Assembly: GCA_910584965.1 (NCBI GenBank)
Contig: CAJUDZ010000037.1
Location: 1-28,784 of the forward strand
From: an uncultured Lachnospiraceae bacterium
GTDB lineage: Bacteria; Bacillota; Clostridia; Lachnospirales; Lachnospiraceae
DNA: 28,784 nt
Direction: 5' to 3'
Part shown: positions 1 to 8,258 of the stretch, in pieces
Numbering within the stretch: position 1 is the stretch's first letter
Layout: every line of letters begins with the position of its first letter
Position numbers and translations under genes: made by a program
The notes under the pieces: model-generated
What the model saw: only the letters and a program-made list of their open reading frames with translations
Told to the model about the DNA's origin: nothing
Databases searched by the model: none

Positions 1-110
1 TTCTCTTGAATTTTCAGGGTTGCATTACTGTTCATTTGTCAAGGTGCTTTCCATCAGGTTTTCTGATGTGTTGTTGTTGCTGTGCTTTGTTTCCCTCAGC
101 AACGAATCCA

Positions 111-139
111 AGTATATCACCATAAAATTACATTGTCAA
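111..139 (-). promoter_or_regulatory. Near-consensus sigma-A promoter, probably of an rRNA operon off the left edge
   Basis: On the minus strand there is TTGACA (134-139), a 17-bp spacer and TATACT (111-116). An A/T-rich tract at about 140-185 could act as an UP element. Transcription would start near 104 and run off the left edge. The leader has a small hairpin (CATCAG/CTGATG, about 53-69) and then a stretch at about 20-50 that, read on the minus strand, resembles the CCTTGA-AAA-TGAACA sequences of Firmicutes rRNA leaders and spacers. No rRNA sequence is inside the window, so the rRNA assignment is inference; the promoter itself is well supported. Confidence 0.7.
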
Positions 140-194
140 CAGATTTTTTAATATTTTTTCCAATTTTTTTAAAAAATGTCGAGAAAGCCCGATT

Positions 195-923
195 TTACTG
201 CAAATTCAGTGTTGCGCTGTCCGAATCATTCCGCAGAATAATGGAAAGATTCTCCACATTTGTTCCGTCAGGCACTTCGATTACGGCCACAAGCTCCACC
301 GGTCCTTCCGGCCCGATAATTCCCTTATAAGTCTGCAAGTCATTTAACAGCATCGTAGAAAGAGCGCTCTTTGGCGACTCGCCATTTACCGCGACTCTGA
401 TTCTGGTTCCGTAGTTCATCATATTGAGTTCCGTTTCCGCGCCGTTTAAGTTAATCGCCTGAAATCTCAGCACGAGCAGTTTCATGCCGCTCGTTGCTTC
501 CATTGCAAATGCAAGCTCCATGCTGCCTTCCGTTATTTCCGGATATTCATTCCGTAATTCGTATCCCGTATACTGAAAGCCAATTCCTTCTATTCCATAA
601 AACTCTTCAATGGTGGATGCCTGCTGTTCTTCTTCCGCCATATCTACCACCGGCGTATCCGCGATTTCAGATTCTTCCGTATCCGGACTTTCCTCCGGAA
701 TCTCTTCTTCCTCCGGCTCCGGCTCTGCGCTGTCCGCTTCTTCCTCATACTCCGCAAGCTCTACAAGATGGTTGCTGTAATATTTATCATACTTCAGCAA
801 TAACCCGACTGCGTATTCCGTAATGATCTCATTTTCTTCTTCGGTCAGTTCCACCGTTCTTCCACATCCTGATAAAACACATGCAATGCCAATACCACAT
901 AATAAAATTTTTATCTTTTTCAC
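195..923 (-). CDS. Putative secreted lipoprotein, unknown function
   Basis: This 242-residue protein starts with a lipoprotein signal peptide: positively charged MKKIKI, a hydrophobic core, and a lipobox LSGC with the lipidated cysteine at residue 20. A very acidic Glu/Pro/Ser/Asp linker at about residues 60-92 would hold the globular part away from the membrane. Residues about 105-242 look like a beta-rich domain, with strands such as MKLLVLRFQAINL and PVELVAVIEVPD; I do not recognise its family. The start is GTG at 921-923, chosen because it gives a complete lipobox signal; an AGGAG lies 11 bases upstream. The gene has its own promoter (959-987) and lies downstream of the sensor kinase that ends at 1039. 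It may be an accessory of that kinase or simply a neighbour. It ends about 55 bp before the strong leftward promoter at 111-139. Confidence 0.8.
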   Translation of the reverse strand: MKKIKILLCGIGIACVLSGCGRTVELTEEENEIITEYAVGLLLKYDKYYSNHLVELAEYEEEADSAEPEPEEEEIPEESPDTEESEIADTPVVDMAEEEQQASTIEEFYGIEGIGFQYTGYELRNEYPEITEGSMELAFAMEATSGMKLLVLRFQAINLNGAETELNMMNYGTRIRVAVNGESPKSALSTMLLNDLQTYKGIIGPEGPVELVAVIEVPDGTNVENLSIILRNDSDSATLNLQ

Positions 924-958
924 CGGAATCCATTCTCCTACTCTATAGTTTCGTGTAC

Positions 959-987
959 ATTATACTCTAAAATCTGTCCGATGACAA
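959..987 (-). promoter_or_regulatory. Promoter of the lipoprotein gene
   Basis: Minus-strand TTGTCA (982-987), a 17-bp spacer and a perfect TATAAT (959-964), about 36 bp before the GTG start. This gives the lipoprotein its own transcript, separate from the kinase gene upstream. Confidence 0.7.
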
Positions 988-1038
988 ATTATTTATTTCA
1001 AATTTATTCGATCAAATAATACAGCCGCATTATTTTTT

Positions 1039-2559
1039 TCATACTCCTGTTTTATTATCCCCGAAACCGGCGGCCGGCCCTTCCAAAAGCGATGCAGGCT
1101 CCAGCTCATACCAAAATTCCACGCCGTTATCATAATTTCTGACGCCGTATTTCTGATTCATGGACTCCATAATCGCTCTGACAATGGACAGGCCGATTCC
1201 GCTTCCGCCGTATTCCCGCGTTCTCGCCTTGTCTACTTTATAAAATTTTTCCCATAAATGAGAAAGGCTTTCTTCCGGTATCGGATTTCCGGTGTTGAAA
1301 ACGGATACTCTGACTTTCTTTTCCTCCGTCCGTATCCTGACATCGATCACTTTTTCATACAGCGCATAGTTGATGGCATTGGTAAAATAATTCATAAACA
1401 CTTCTTCCGTTTTAAATTCATCGGCCCATACATATATCGGCGGATAGTCTTCCATACGGACGGAAATCTCCCTCTGCTTTGTCAGGATTTCCGACGACTG
1501 GATATAGTTTCGTATAAGCGCCACGATATCAAAGCGTTCCATCGCTACCGCTTCATTGCCAAATTCAATCTGATTCAGCGTCAGCAATTTTTTCACCATC
1601 GTATTCATTTTCGCCGCTTCATCCATAATTACATCGCAGTAAAATTCCCTGCTTTCAATATCGTCATTTACGCCTTCTTTCAATCCTTCCGCATATCCCT
1701 GTATGAGCGCAATCGGTGTTTTCAGTTCATGAGACACATTGGCCAGGAACTCTTTGCGCATCTCATCGACTTTGTTTTTCCTCTCGATGTCTCTTTGCAG
1801 TTCGTTATTCGCACTTTTCAGTTCTGATATGGTCTTTTCCAGAATGCAGGACAGTTCATTGATGTTATGCCCGAGAAGCGCGATTTCCGTTTTACTGCGG
1901 CCGCTGTATTTTGCTTCAAAATCAAGATGCAGCATGCGTTCGGATATTTTCGTCAGTTCCATAATCGGTCTGGCAATTTTGCCGGAAACCCACAGCGCGA
2001 CCAATGCGCTTAATACCGCCGCAAAAATGCCGACATAAGCCAGGAAACGATTGGCGAGCTTTACGCTTTCCTTGATACTCTCAAGCGGGTTGCGAAACAA
2101 AAAGAGGTTCCCGTTATCCAGTACCCCCCACATCTCGACAAACTCCGTTTTCGTCCAATCATCCAGCATAATGCTTATTTCATAGCTGTCCCCTTTTTCC
2201 AGCAGCCGGGCATTCGGATTGGTTCCGGAACCAAAAATATTTTTTAAAAGTTCTTTACTTAATATTTCATAATCATTGGCGGATGCTTTCAACGTCTGTG
2301 TTTCCGCATCCAGAACGATAAAACTGATATTATATCTTCCGATAATCTTCTGAAATTCAATATCAAATTCCTCCGTATTGAATTTCCCTTCATTGGAAGC
2401 CGTATTGATATAATGGTAAGCATACATCAGCACGTTCTGTTTATTATTAAGATAATAATTTTCCAGAAGCGTGTTATTTATGAACCAGCAAAGCAAAATG
2501 GTTCCGATAATCAAAAGACAGATCACACCTGCAAATTGTTTTTTGATAGAATATTTCAT
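1039..2559 (-). CDS. Membrane sensor histidine kinase (HAMP, HisKA, HATPase)
   Basis: A class I sensor kinase of 506 residues. Transmembrane helix 1 is at about residues 9-29, an extracytoplasmic sensor domain of about 140 residues follows, and helix 2 is at about 172-191. Next come a HAMP linker (GKIARPIMELTK) and a coiled coil. The phospho-acceptor box is FLANVSHELKTP with His277. The C-terminal ATPase domain has N, G1 (GGSGIGLSIV) and G2-type motifs. The start is ATG at 2557-2559, because GGGGA lies 6 bases before it and the ATG four codons earlier has no ribosome-binding site. No response regulator adjoins it on either side: upstream is the 68-aa protein, downstream the lipoprotein. It is therefore an orphan here, or has been separated from its partner. 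The signal is unknown. Confidence 0.92.
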   Translation of the reverse strand: MKYSIKKQFAGVICLLIIGTILLCWFINNTLLENYYLNNKQNVLMYAYHYINTASNEGKFNTEEFDIEFQKIIGRYNISFIVLDAETQTLKASANDYEILSKELLKNIFGSGTNPNARLLEKGDSYEISIMLDDWTKTEFVEMWGVLDNGNLFLFRNPLESIKESVKLANRFLAYVGIFAAVLSALVALWVSGKIARPIMELTKISERMLHLDFEAKYSGRSKTEIALLGHNINELSCILEKTISELKSANNELQRDIERKNKVDEMRKEFLANVSHELKTPIALIQGYAEGLKEGVNDDIESREFYCDVIMDEAAKMNTMVKKLLTLNQIEFGNEAVAMERFDIVALIRNYIQSSEILTKQREISVRMEDYPPIYVWADEFKTEEVFMNYFTNAINYALYEKVIDVRIRTEEKKVRVSVFNTGNPIPEESLSHLWEKFYKVDKARTREYGGSGIGLSIVRAIMESMNQKYGVRNYDNGVEFWYELEPASLLEGPAAGFGDNKTGV

Positions 2560-2633
2560 GATTATCCCCATCTGTCCGTTTTGGCAGGCACTCGACTCAT
2601 ATACAGAGTGACACGGCAGTCGGACTTTTCATT

Positions 2634-2840
2634 TCAATTGTCATCCTCTAACACATCAAAAGCGCATCCTCTTGCCCAGGGGCTTCCAATGTCGCATCGG
2701 CCGTGGTGATACTGCCGCCTGCTTTCTCCCTCGGGCACTTCATCGGATGTATCAATTTTTAATCTGCTCTCGCCGGACGAGGCAAATCCATCCAGCAGTT
2801 TAATAATCTGTTCCAGTTCCGAATTGTCATTCTGCTTCAA
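2634..2840 (-). CDS. 68-aa protein with acidic N-terminus and Cys/His/Gly-rich tail
   Basis: A small protein that I do not assign to a named family. It has two parts. Residues 1-40 are acidic and partly helical (SELEQIIKLLDGF, then IDTSDEVPEGES). Residues 41-68 are basic to neutral, with YHHGRCDIGSPWARGCAFDV, two cysteines (49 and 59), two histidines (45 and 46) and several glycines. This leader-plus-core shape resembles precursors of ribosomally made, modified peptides, but it could equally be a small metal-binding or regulatory protein. The start is TTG at 2838-2840, with GGGAGG about 10 bases upstream; no ATG is available in frame. It lies 74 bp upstream of the sensor kinase and may be co-transcribed. 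The composition of the tail is too specific for a chance frame, so I believe it is coding. Confidence 0.7.
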   Translation of the reverse strand: MKQNDNSELEQIIKLLDGFASSGESRLKIDTSDEVPEGESRRQYHHGRCDIGSPWARGCAFDVLEDDN

Positions 2841-3015
2841 ATCTGCAAGTCCTCCCTGTTATCATTTTTATTCTTTTATAACACTTATCTTTCATTATTT
2901 CCACTTGTTTTCACGATTTCACATAAAATACATAACTTTCCTTTCTGATAAGAACTATCCAAAGTTTTGACAAAATCACCATTTCTAAATTTATGCTTTG
3001 CGGCAGAGACGTTTT

Positions 3016-3912
3016 CTACGCATTTTTATCTTTCAGATTCGCATAATAATCCCATATTCCGTTCAGGGTATTCCTTGCAGAAGAAGAAATCCCCAAATTC
3101 AGCCGAAAATGGTTCAAACTCCCTTTTTCCTGTTTCAGCATCCCGCTGTTCTTCTCACTGACTGCATCCATAAACGCATGGTAAGCTTGCTCCTTTATGT
3201 CTGCGCTTTGCTTTTTCACAGCTATCGTTTCCTTTTCCGAACTGCCGGAATGGTATACTGTCTGTGCCTGAAAGCTCCGCAGTTCACTCCATATCTGCGT
3301 ATTCGCCGCCATAAACCTGCTGTGCGTTTCATAAGCTTTATCCAGCATTTCCAGTTCTTTTTCCTTCGTCAGCTCCTGCGTGCTTCCGTCTTCCGCAGTA
3401 TAATATTCCTTTTTACCGCCGGATGCCGCATATTTTTCCTCTATGCGGTCTTTCAGCAGTCGATAGGCGGAAGCCATCTTATTCATATAGTGTTCAAAGG
3501 TATCCGTCTTTTCCCCTTCCGCTCCCTCAAACTTCGCTTTCAGCGCATCTACATCCGCCTGCGAGTAGTTTGCCGTCACATATTCATCAGAAACGGAACC
3601 GCCCCCCAGCTCTGACATGACCTTTTCAAAATCATTCATCAAACCATATGTCCCGGAATTTATGGGGGAGAGTTTTCCGATATCCTCGTTTTGTTCCATT
3701 CTCCTTGCCCCGGACATTTTTTCCCTCAAGGCCCTGCGTCCTTCCCCGGAAATATCCACACTGTCGCTCTGCTGTCGATCAGCGGCAATGTCTTTATCTG
3801 TCTGCTGCAGGCGCTTCTTTATCCTGTCGGCATCCACCCGTTTTTCTTCCTTCCTCACGCCCTCACAGATTTTCGCCCCATAAGGGCTTCCATAAACAGT
3901 ACCTACTTCCAT
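3016..3912 (-). CDS. Uncharacterised soluble protein with a VDISGEG motif
   Basis: This 298-residue protein has no signal peptide or membrane segment. The N-terminus is short and flexible, followed by a charged helix and the motif SVDISGEGRRAL at about residues 51-62. The rest is largely helical. Residues about 149-195 (AYRLLKDRIEEKY, EYYTAEDG, LTKEKELEMLDKAYE) align with residues 99-139 of the protein at 24567-25241 (SYARLYSEIEQRH, QYYKAADG, LTKEEEIEWLDMQYE), so the two are paralogues. The VDIS-x-x-G motif also has counterparts at 23807-24541 and 9699-10205. The start is ATG at 3910-3912, nine bases after AAGGAG; the GTG two codons earlier is too close to that site. The function is unknown. 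The motif resembles the short D-x-V-x-I-S segment of FlgM-like proteins, but that similarity is weak. Confidence 0.8.
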   Translation of the reverse strand: MEVGTVYGSPYGAKICEGVRKEEKRVDADRIKKRLQQTDKDIAADRQQSDSVDISGEGRRALREKMSGARRMEQNEDIGKLSPINSGTYGLMNDFEKVMSELGGGSVSDEYVTANYSQADVDALKAKFEGAEGEKTDTFEHYMNKMASAYRLLKDRIEEKYAASGGKKEYYTAEDGSTQELTKEKELEMLDKAYETHSRFMAANTQIWSELRSFQAQTVYHSGSSEKETIAVKKQSADIKEQAYHAFMDAVSEKNSGMLKQEKGSLNHFRLNLGISSSARNTLNGIWDYYANLKDKNA

Positions 3913-3936
3913 TGACACAATCTCCTTCCTGCTGTT

Positions 3937-4173
3937 TTATGACATTTCCTTTTGTTGAAACATCACCGTAACCTTGAATGCATTCCCCATGTCAAATGCA
4001 CAGATAGTATCAGTCTCCCGATATTCAAACTTACCCGGAATACGGCACGGCAGTTTGCATCCATTGCATTTATCGGCAAATATCAGTGAAAAGGAAGCTG
4101 AATTGTTGTATATGGACGTTAAATGGTAGTAAATAAAAACAGGTAGGACTCTGTAAAGAAATGAATTGTGATA
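3937..4173 (-). pseudogene. Open frame with a CNGCKLPC motif and no start codon
   Basis: Between the ABC exporter and the 3016-3912 gene the minus strand is open for 78 codons, ending with TAA at 3937-3939. The second half looks like real protein: ADKCNGCKLPCRIPGKFEY, then a hydrophobic/polar alternation ending FKVTVMFQQKEMS. The cysteine spacing CX2CX4C suggests metal binding. No ATG, GTG or TTG precedes this part; the only ATGs come after the cysteines. The stop is 24 bp before the start of the next gene. It may be the tail of a gene whose 5' end has been lost, or a gene with an unusual start. I cannot assign a function. Confidence 0.35.
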
Positions 4174-4179
4174 TCAGTC

Positions 4180-5970
4180 CTATTCGCTGTATTTCCCTGC
4201 CTGCACATGCCACATCTTCGCATACTTCCCGTTTTGCTCCAAAAGCTGTTCATGGGTTCCCTCTTCTATGATTCGGCCTTTTTCCAGCATAATAATGCGG
4301 TCCGCATCCCTCGTAGCAGACAGCCGGTGGGAAATATAAAATACCGTCTTATTGCGTGCGGCATCCTGCATCGCTTTATTCAGATTATATTCCGCAATAG
4401 GATCCAGTGCGCTGGAGGGCTCATCCATAACCAAAATGTCCGCCTGTTTGTAGAAGGCTCTGGCGATGGCAACTTTCTGGCTTTCTCCACCGGACAGATT
4501 CACGCCATTCTCGTCAAACTCCGAGGTAATGGATGTATACAGTCCTTCCGGAAGTGTTTTAAGGCGCTCGCCAAAACCGCTGCTGCAAAGAGCCTGCCCG
4601 ACGGCTTCCTCTTCCCTTTTTACGTTCTCAATATCATCCAGCACGACATTCTCCATCAGCGTTGCGTCATACATCTTGAAATCCTGGAACACTACGCCAA
4701 ACCGTTTATGATAGTCACTCAAATTATACTGCGTTATATTTTTATCACGATAAAGAATCCTGCCGCCTGTGGGGTCATACAGTCTCATCAACAGCTTAAT
4801 AAGCGTTGTTTTTCCGGCGCCGTTGTAACCTACAATCGCAATTTTTTCACCGGGATGAACCTGTAATGTAATATCTTTCAGCACCTCCGGTGAATCCTCC
4901 GTATAGCGGAAGCTGACATGCTCAAAACATATTGTTCCCGGAGCGGCAGGCAGGTTTTCTCCCACATCATGTTTAATTTTCGGCTCATACATCAGAAAAC
5001 TTCTGATCTTGTCAATGTACATGCTGTTTTCGCCTGCCTTAGGCACCGCATCGACAAAGCCCTTCATGCCTTTCCGCAGACTGTTCGTACGGTTAAACAA
5101 AACTACCGCATTGCTGTAATCGATGGTATGCAGTACTGCCGCCTGAAATATTAAGTACGTTATATAAAGTCCGTCTAAAATAAAATCCCCGGCCAAATAC
5201 CCCTGTGCGAAATGCAGACCTGTACGTTTCCTGCCGGCCTTTTTCTGCACGTTAATCATTTCCCCGTCAGCCTGTACAAAATCCTGCTCCAAAATATCCG
5301 CCGTCCGAGGGTATAAACGCAGCTCTTTGGCATAATCGCTCAGATAAAAAATGCGGCTTACATAGTTTCGCTTACGTTCCAATGGATTTGTTTTCATCCG
5401 CACTTCATAATTTAACTTATTCAATACCCTTGCAAACAAAAAATTAAGTACGAAGGACGCCAGTACGAATAAAATTCCCGCAGCATCCGTTACGAGAAAA
5501 AATACTCCCGTTGTCAGCATTATTGTAACGCTTTGTATTAAGGAATTGAGCAATGCCAGAAAACGTTCAATTGCATTTTCGGCTTCGGACACAGACAAAA
5601 CAAACTCATTATAATAGTTCGGTTCATCATAGCATTCCAAATCAATCTCGGCTGCTTTATGATACATTTGCTCCTTTAACGCCTGATAGAGTTTCGGTTT
5701 TGCACGCAATGACAGGTTATGAATATAATACCCATCCGGTATGATTGCCGCCATATAGGCCAGCAGTACGAGTCCTACCACGATAAACGCCTTATAAAAT
5801 GGTTCTCCGTATTCCGCACATTTTAATACATAACGGACAGCGATTGTATGCTCCAAAAAGATAAGAAACTGATTCCTGAAAGCATCATATATGGCATATA
5901 ACATAAATCCTGGCGCCGTACGGAAACAAAGCCTCCAAAGAAACAGATGATTATTTAACACCTTTTTCAT
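4180..5970 (-). CDS. ABC exporter half-transporter (membrane domain plus ATPase), second of pair
   Basis: A 596-residue type IV ABC exporter subunit. Residues 1 to about 330 are a membrane domain with hydrophobic segments such as AFIVVGLVLLAYMAAII and GILFVLASFVLNFLF. The C-terminal nucleotide-binding domain has Walker A GYNGAGKTT (about 381-389), Q-loop VVFQD, signature LSGGESQK (about 492), Walker B ILVMDE ending in catalytic Glu517, and an H-loop ISHRL with His548. All catalytic residues are present. The start is ATG at 5968-5970, four bases after the stop of its partner and just after AAGG. The partner (5975-7831) is a diverged homologue, which suggests an obligate heterodimer. There is no peptidase C39 domain. 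The substrate is unknown; this family moves drugs, lipids or peptides outward. Confidence 0.93.
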   Translation of the reverse strand: MKKVLNNHLFLWRLCFRTAPGFMLYAIYDAFRNQFLIFLEHTIAVRYVLKCAEYGEPFYKAFIVVGLVLLAYMAAIIPDGYYIHNLSLRAKPKLYQALKEQMYHKAAEIDLECYDEPNYYNEFVLSVSEAENAIERFLALLNSLIQSVTIMLTTGVFFLVTDAAGILFVLASFVLNFLFARVLNKLNYEVRMKTNPLERKRNYVSRIFYLSDYAKELRLYPRTADILEQDFVQADGEMINVQKKAGRKRTGLHFAQGYLAGDFILDGLYITYLIFQAAVLHTIDYSNAVVLFNRTNSLRKGMKGFVDAVPKAGENSMYIDKIRSFLMYEPKIKHDVGENLPAAPGTICFEHVSFRYTEDSPEVLKDITLQVHPGEKIAIVGYNGAGKTTLIKLLMRLYDPTGGRILYRDKNITQYNLSDYHKRFGVVFQDFKMYDATLMENVVLDDIENVKREEEAVGQALCSSGFGERLKTLPEGLYTSITSEFDENGVNLSGGESQKVAIARAFYKQADILVMDEPSSALDPIAEYNLNKAMQDAARNKTVFYISHRLSATRDADRIIMLEKGRIIEEGTHEQLLEQNGKYAKMWHVQAGKYSE

Positions 5971-5974
5971 AACA

Positions 5975-7831
5975 CTAACCTTGCCTTTCCACAGCCTGCG
6001 GATTCGGGCCGCAGGCAAAGATCCCCCTGTCTATTTCAGAAGGGGATACCGCCAGATAATTCTCCGCCTGCTTTTTATACATATCCGCATAGAGACCCTG
6101 CCGCTTCATCAGCATGTAATGAGTCCCTTCTTCTCTGACCGTTCCGTTTTCCAGCATGAACACCCAATCCGCATTCCGGACGGAGGATAATCTATGGGAT
6201 ATAAACAATACCGTCTTTTCCTTACTGCTTTTCAACATGTTGTCAAACAGCTGATATTCCGAAACCGGATCCAACGCGCTGGAGGGTTCATCGAATATCT
6301 TCACGGGACATTGTCTTACAAAGGCTCTGGCAACACCGATTTTCTGATACTGACCGCCTGACAGCACCTCGCCGTCCTCGCTGAATTCCTTCGTTAAAAC
6401 CGTGTCCATCCCCTTTGGCAGCGACATAACCTTATCATATACACCGGCCAGCCGTAAGGCTTCCTCTACGCGTTCTCTGTCGCCTTCCCCGGCTTTCTGC
6501 ATCAGCACATTTTCCATGACCGACAATGAAAAAATGCGGCAGTCCTGAAAAGCAGTTGCAAATAACGCTCTGTACTTCTGCAGGTTATATTCCTTAATGT
6601 TTCTGCCGTTACAGAAAATCTCCCCTTCCGTTGGGTCATAAAAACGCATCAACAGCTTAATAATTGTTGACTTTCCCGCTCCGTTATGTCCTACCAGAGC
6701 ATAGGTTTTACCTCCCCGTATTTCAAAAGACAAATTATGTAATACCTGTTTATCCTTATAGCAAAAGCTCACATTGCAAAACGCAATGCTTTGAATTTCT
6801 CTGCCCGGGTCTTCCCCTTCGTAATCTTCCGGTATTGCTTCCTCATATTCCAGAAAGGTCCGCAGATTCCATACAAAAAGTCCGTTCTTAAAGCCTTTCA
6901 TCAAAGATTCCGTAAACCCGATTAATATCCATGTGGTAGATACCATCATACTGGTAATCACCGAAAGCTCCGCCAGCGAAATCGTATGACTTACCAAAGC
7001 CCTGTAAGCTCCGTAAATCAATAACCCCTCAAAAATAAAGCTAAACGTAAATATGACACGCAGCCAGTGGAAAATCATCCCTTTTTTCGTATACTTATGA
7101 GCACACCGGATAAGCCCCTGTATAGCCTCCCGATAATTTCTCCGCATTAATGCAAAGGCATTGGTCAGGCGCATCTCCTTTGCATAGTCCGTCATGTACA
7201 TGACCCGATTGATATACGCTATTTTACGGTTATAGGGAACCATATCCCTGTTTCGCTCAAAGTCAATCTTACCCAATACTTTATTGAAGCAAAAATTTCC
7301 AAGAATCGGAAAGCCTACAAACAGCACTGCATACCTGTCCACTTCCAAAAGAAAAAGAAATGCCGCGGCGGACGCTGTCATACCAAATACAATACCCCAG
7401 ATCACATCCACCGTTTCCATGAGCCGCTCATCCGCCTTTTCCATGGCAAGCGTGTATTTGTTATAAAATTCATGATCTTCATAGCAGGACAATTCCACAT
7501 TCCTGGCCTTTCGAAACAGCTTTTTGTTCAGTTCCCTGTTCACAATGACGGTCGTAACAGGTGTCACCGTTCCGTTCACATAGCTATAATATAAGGAAAT
7601 GCCTGCAAATACAGCCACCGTAGCCCCGATGAATATCATAATCGCAGAAAACTCCTGCTCCGTTTCCAATGCCTTAATCACAAAACGCATGAAAAAGGCG
7701 CTGTAAAATAACCACTCGAAATATCCTAAGAACTGGGCAACGGCCTTATGCAAAACCTGGCCGGGACATATCTGCCACATTAGCTTCAGCGCATATAAAT
7801 TGTTATGAAATGCCTCTTTTCCCTTATTCAC
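5975..7831 (-). CDS. ABC exporter half-transporter, first of pair
   Basis: A 618-residue ABC exporter subunit. The membrane domain (residues 1 to about 330) has segments such as IMIFIGATVAVFAGISLYY and VIFTFSFIFEGLLIYGA. The ATPase domain has Walker A GHNGAGKST (381-389), signature LSGGQYQK (about 490), Walker B KIFDE with Glu515, and H-loop His546. The start is GTG at 7829-7831, ten bases after AGGAG. The last residues (about 600-618, ACGPNPQAVERQG) are encoded across a palindrome at 5993-6015 and look like a non-homologous tail. It sits 53 bp after a frameshifted gene and below the XRE/S51 genes, so the four may form one stress- or peptide-related operon; that grouping is inference from spacing. 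Confidence 0.93.
   Translation of the reverse strand: MNKGKEAFHNNLYALKLMWQICPGQVLHKAVAQFLGYFEWLFYSAFFMRFVIKALETEQEFSAIMIFIGATVAVFAGISLYYSYVNGTVTPVTTVIVNRELNKKLFRKARNVELSCYEDHEFYNKYTLAMEKADERLMETVDVIWGIVFGMTASAAAFLFLLEVDRYAVLFVGFPILGNFCFNKVLGKIDFERNRDMVPYNRKIAYINRVMYMTDYAKEMRLTNAFALMRRNYREAIQGLIRCAHKYTKKGMIFHWLRVIFTFSFIFEGLLIYGAYRALVSHTISLAELSVITSMMVSTTWILIGFTESLMKGFKNGLFVWNLRTFLEYEEAIPEDYEGEDPGREIQSIAFCNVSFCYKDKQVLHNLSFEIRGGKTYALVGHNGAGKSTIIKLLMRFYDPTEGEIFCNGRNIKEYNLQKYRALFATAFQDCRIFSLSVMENVLMQKAGEGDRERVEEALRLAGVYDKVMSLPKGMDTVLTKEFSEDGEVLSGGQYQKIGVARAFVRQCPVKIFDEPSSALDPVSEYQLFDNMLKSSKEKTVLFISHRLSSVRNADWVFMLENGTVREEGTHYMLMKRQGLYADMYKKQAENYLAVSPSEIDRGIFACGPNPQAVERQG
5993..6015. repeat. GCCTGCGG/CCGCAGGC palindrome inside the 3' end of an ABC gene
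   Basis: Perfect 8-bp inverted repeat (5993-6000 and 6008-6015) with a 7-base loop, lying within the last codons of the 5975-7831 gene. A diverged relative with the same core (CCGCAGGC followed by AAA) occurs in the leader of vanR at about 18155-18180. It may be a REP-like element; with only two copies visible this is uncertain. Confidence 0.4.
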
Positions 7832-7884
7832 TGATTGCTCACTCCTGATTCATAATTTTTCTTTTGGTTTGTCCCGGATATCCG

Positions 7885-8227
7885 CTATAATAATGCTTCC
7901 CGCAGCATAAAATATATTTCCCTTGCACTGTCAAACGCAGAAAAAATATTATTTAAAATTTCTCTCTTATAAAAAACGTCACTGAGCGATTCTTCATGCG
8001 TGCAGAAAATTCTTCTGCGTTCCAGACATTCCCGTAAAACAATATCTTCTTTCGGATAATATGCCTTTTTATATTTTTCGCCGTGGATTTCTAATAAACC
8101 CGCTCCGTTAAAATCTTCAATGACTCTTTTTGTATTCAGCCCGTATTGATATCCGTCTAAAGACGCATCAAAAAAGAATAAAATAATTATACAATTCAAA
8201 ATACAGTTCTTCCAGGGGATTTTTCAC
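7885..8227 (-). pseudogene. Frameshifted small gene of unknown family
   Basis: The 3' part (7885 to about 8169) encodes FDASLDGYQYGLN through to YFMLREALL, a charged, mostly helical sequence. Directly upstream, in another frame, runs VKNPLEELYFELYNYFILF and then a TGA at 8168-8170. The two join smoothly if one base is removed from the A6 run at 8170-8175 (T6 on the coding strand), giving FELYNYFILFDASLDGYQ. So the locus looks like one gene of about 115 residues broken by a one-base insertion in a homopolymer, or a sequencing error. The start is unclear: GTG at 8225-8227 is the nearest usable codon, and the open frame extends to 8269, overlapping the end of the S51 gene. I do not recognise the family. 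Confidence 0.45.
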
Positions 8228-8258
8228 GCCTTCAAGATACAGCCGTTCATTCTCCTCT

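Noticed and set aside
82..330. Plus-strand frame of 82 codons at the left edge
   Set aside because: It overlaps the strong minus-strand promoter and the end of the lipoprotein gene, and has low-complexity hydrophobic content.
494..823. Plus-strand open frames opposite the lipoprotein and other genes (for example 494-823, 1258-1827, 2998-3615, 4168-4866, 10402-11022)
   Set aside because: They are antisense to well-supported genes, have odd composition and no ribosome-binding sites. They are shadow frames.
4180..7831. ABC pair as a bacteriocin exporter with leader peptidase
   Set aside because: Neither subunit has an N-terminal C39 peptidase domain, and no double-glycine precursor was seen nearby.
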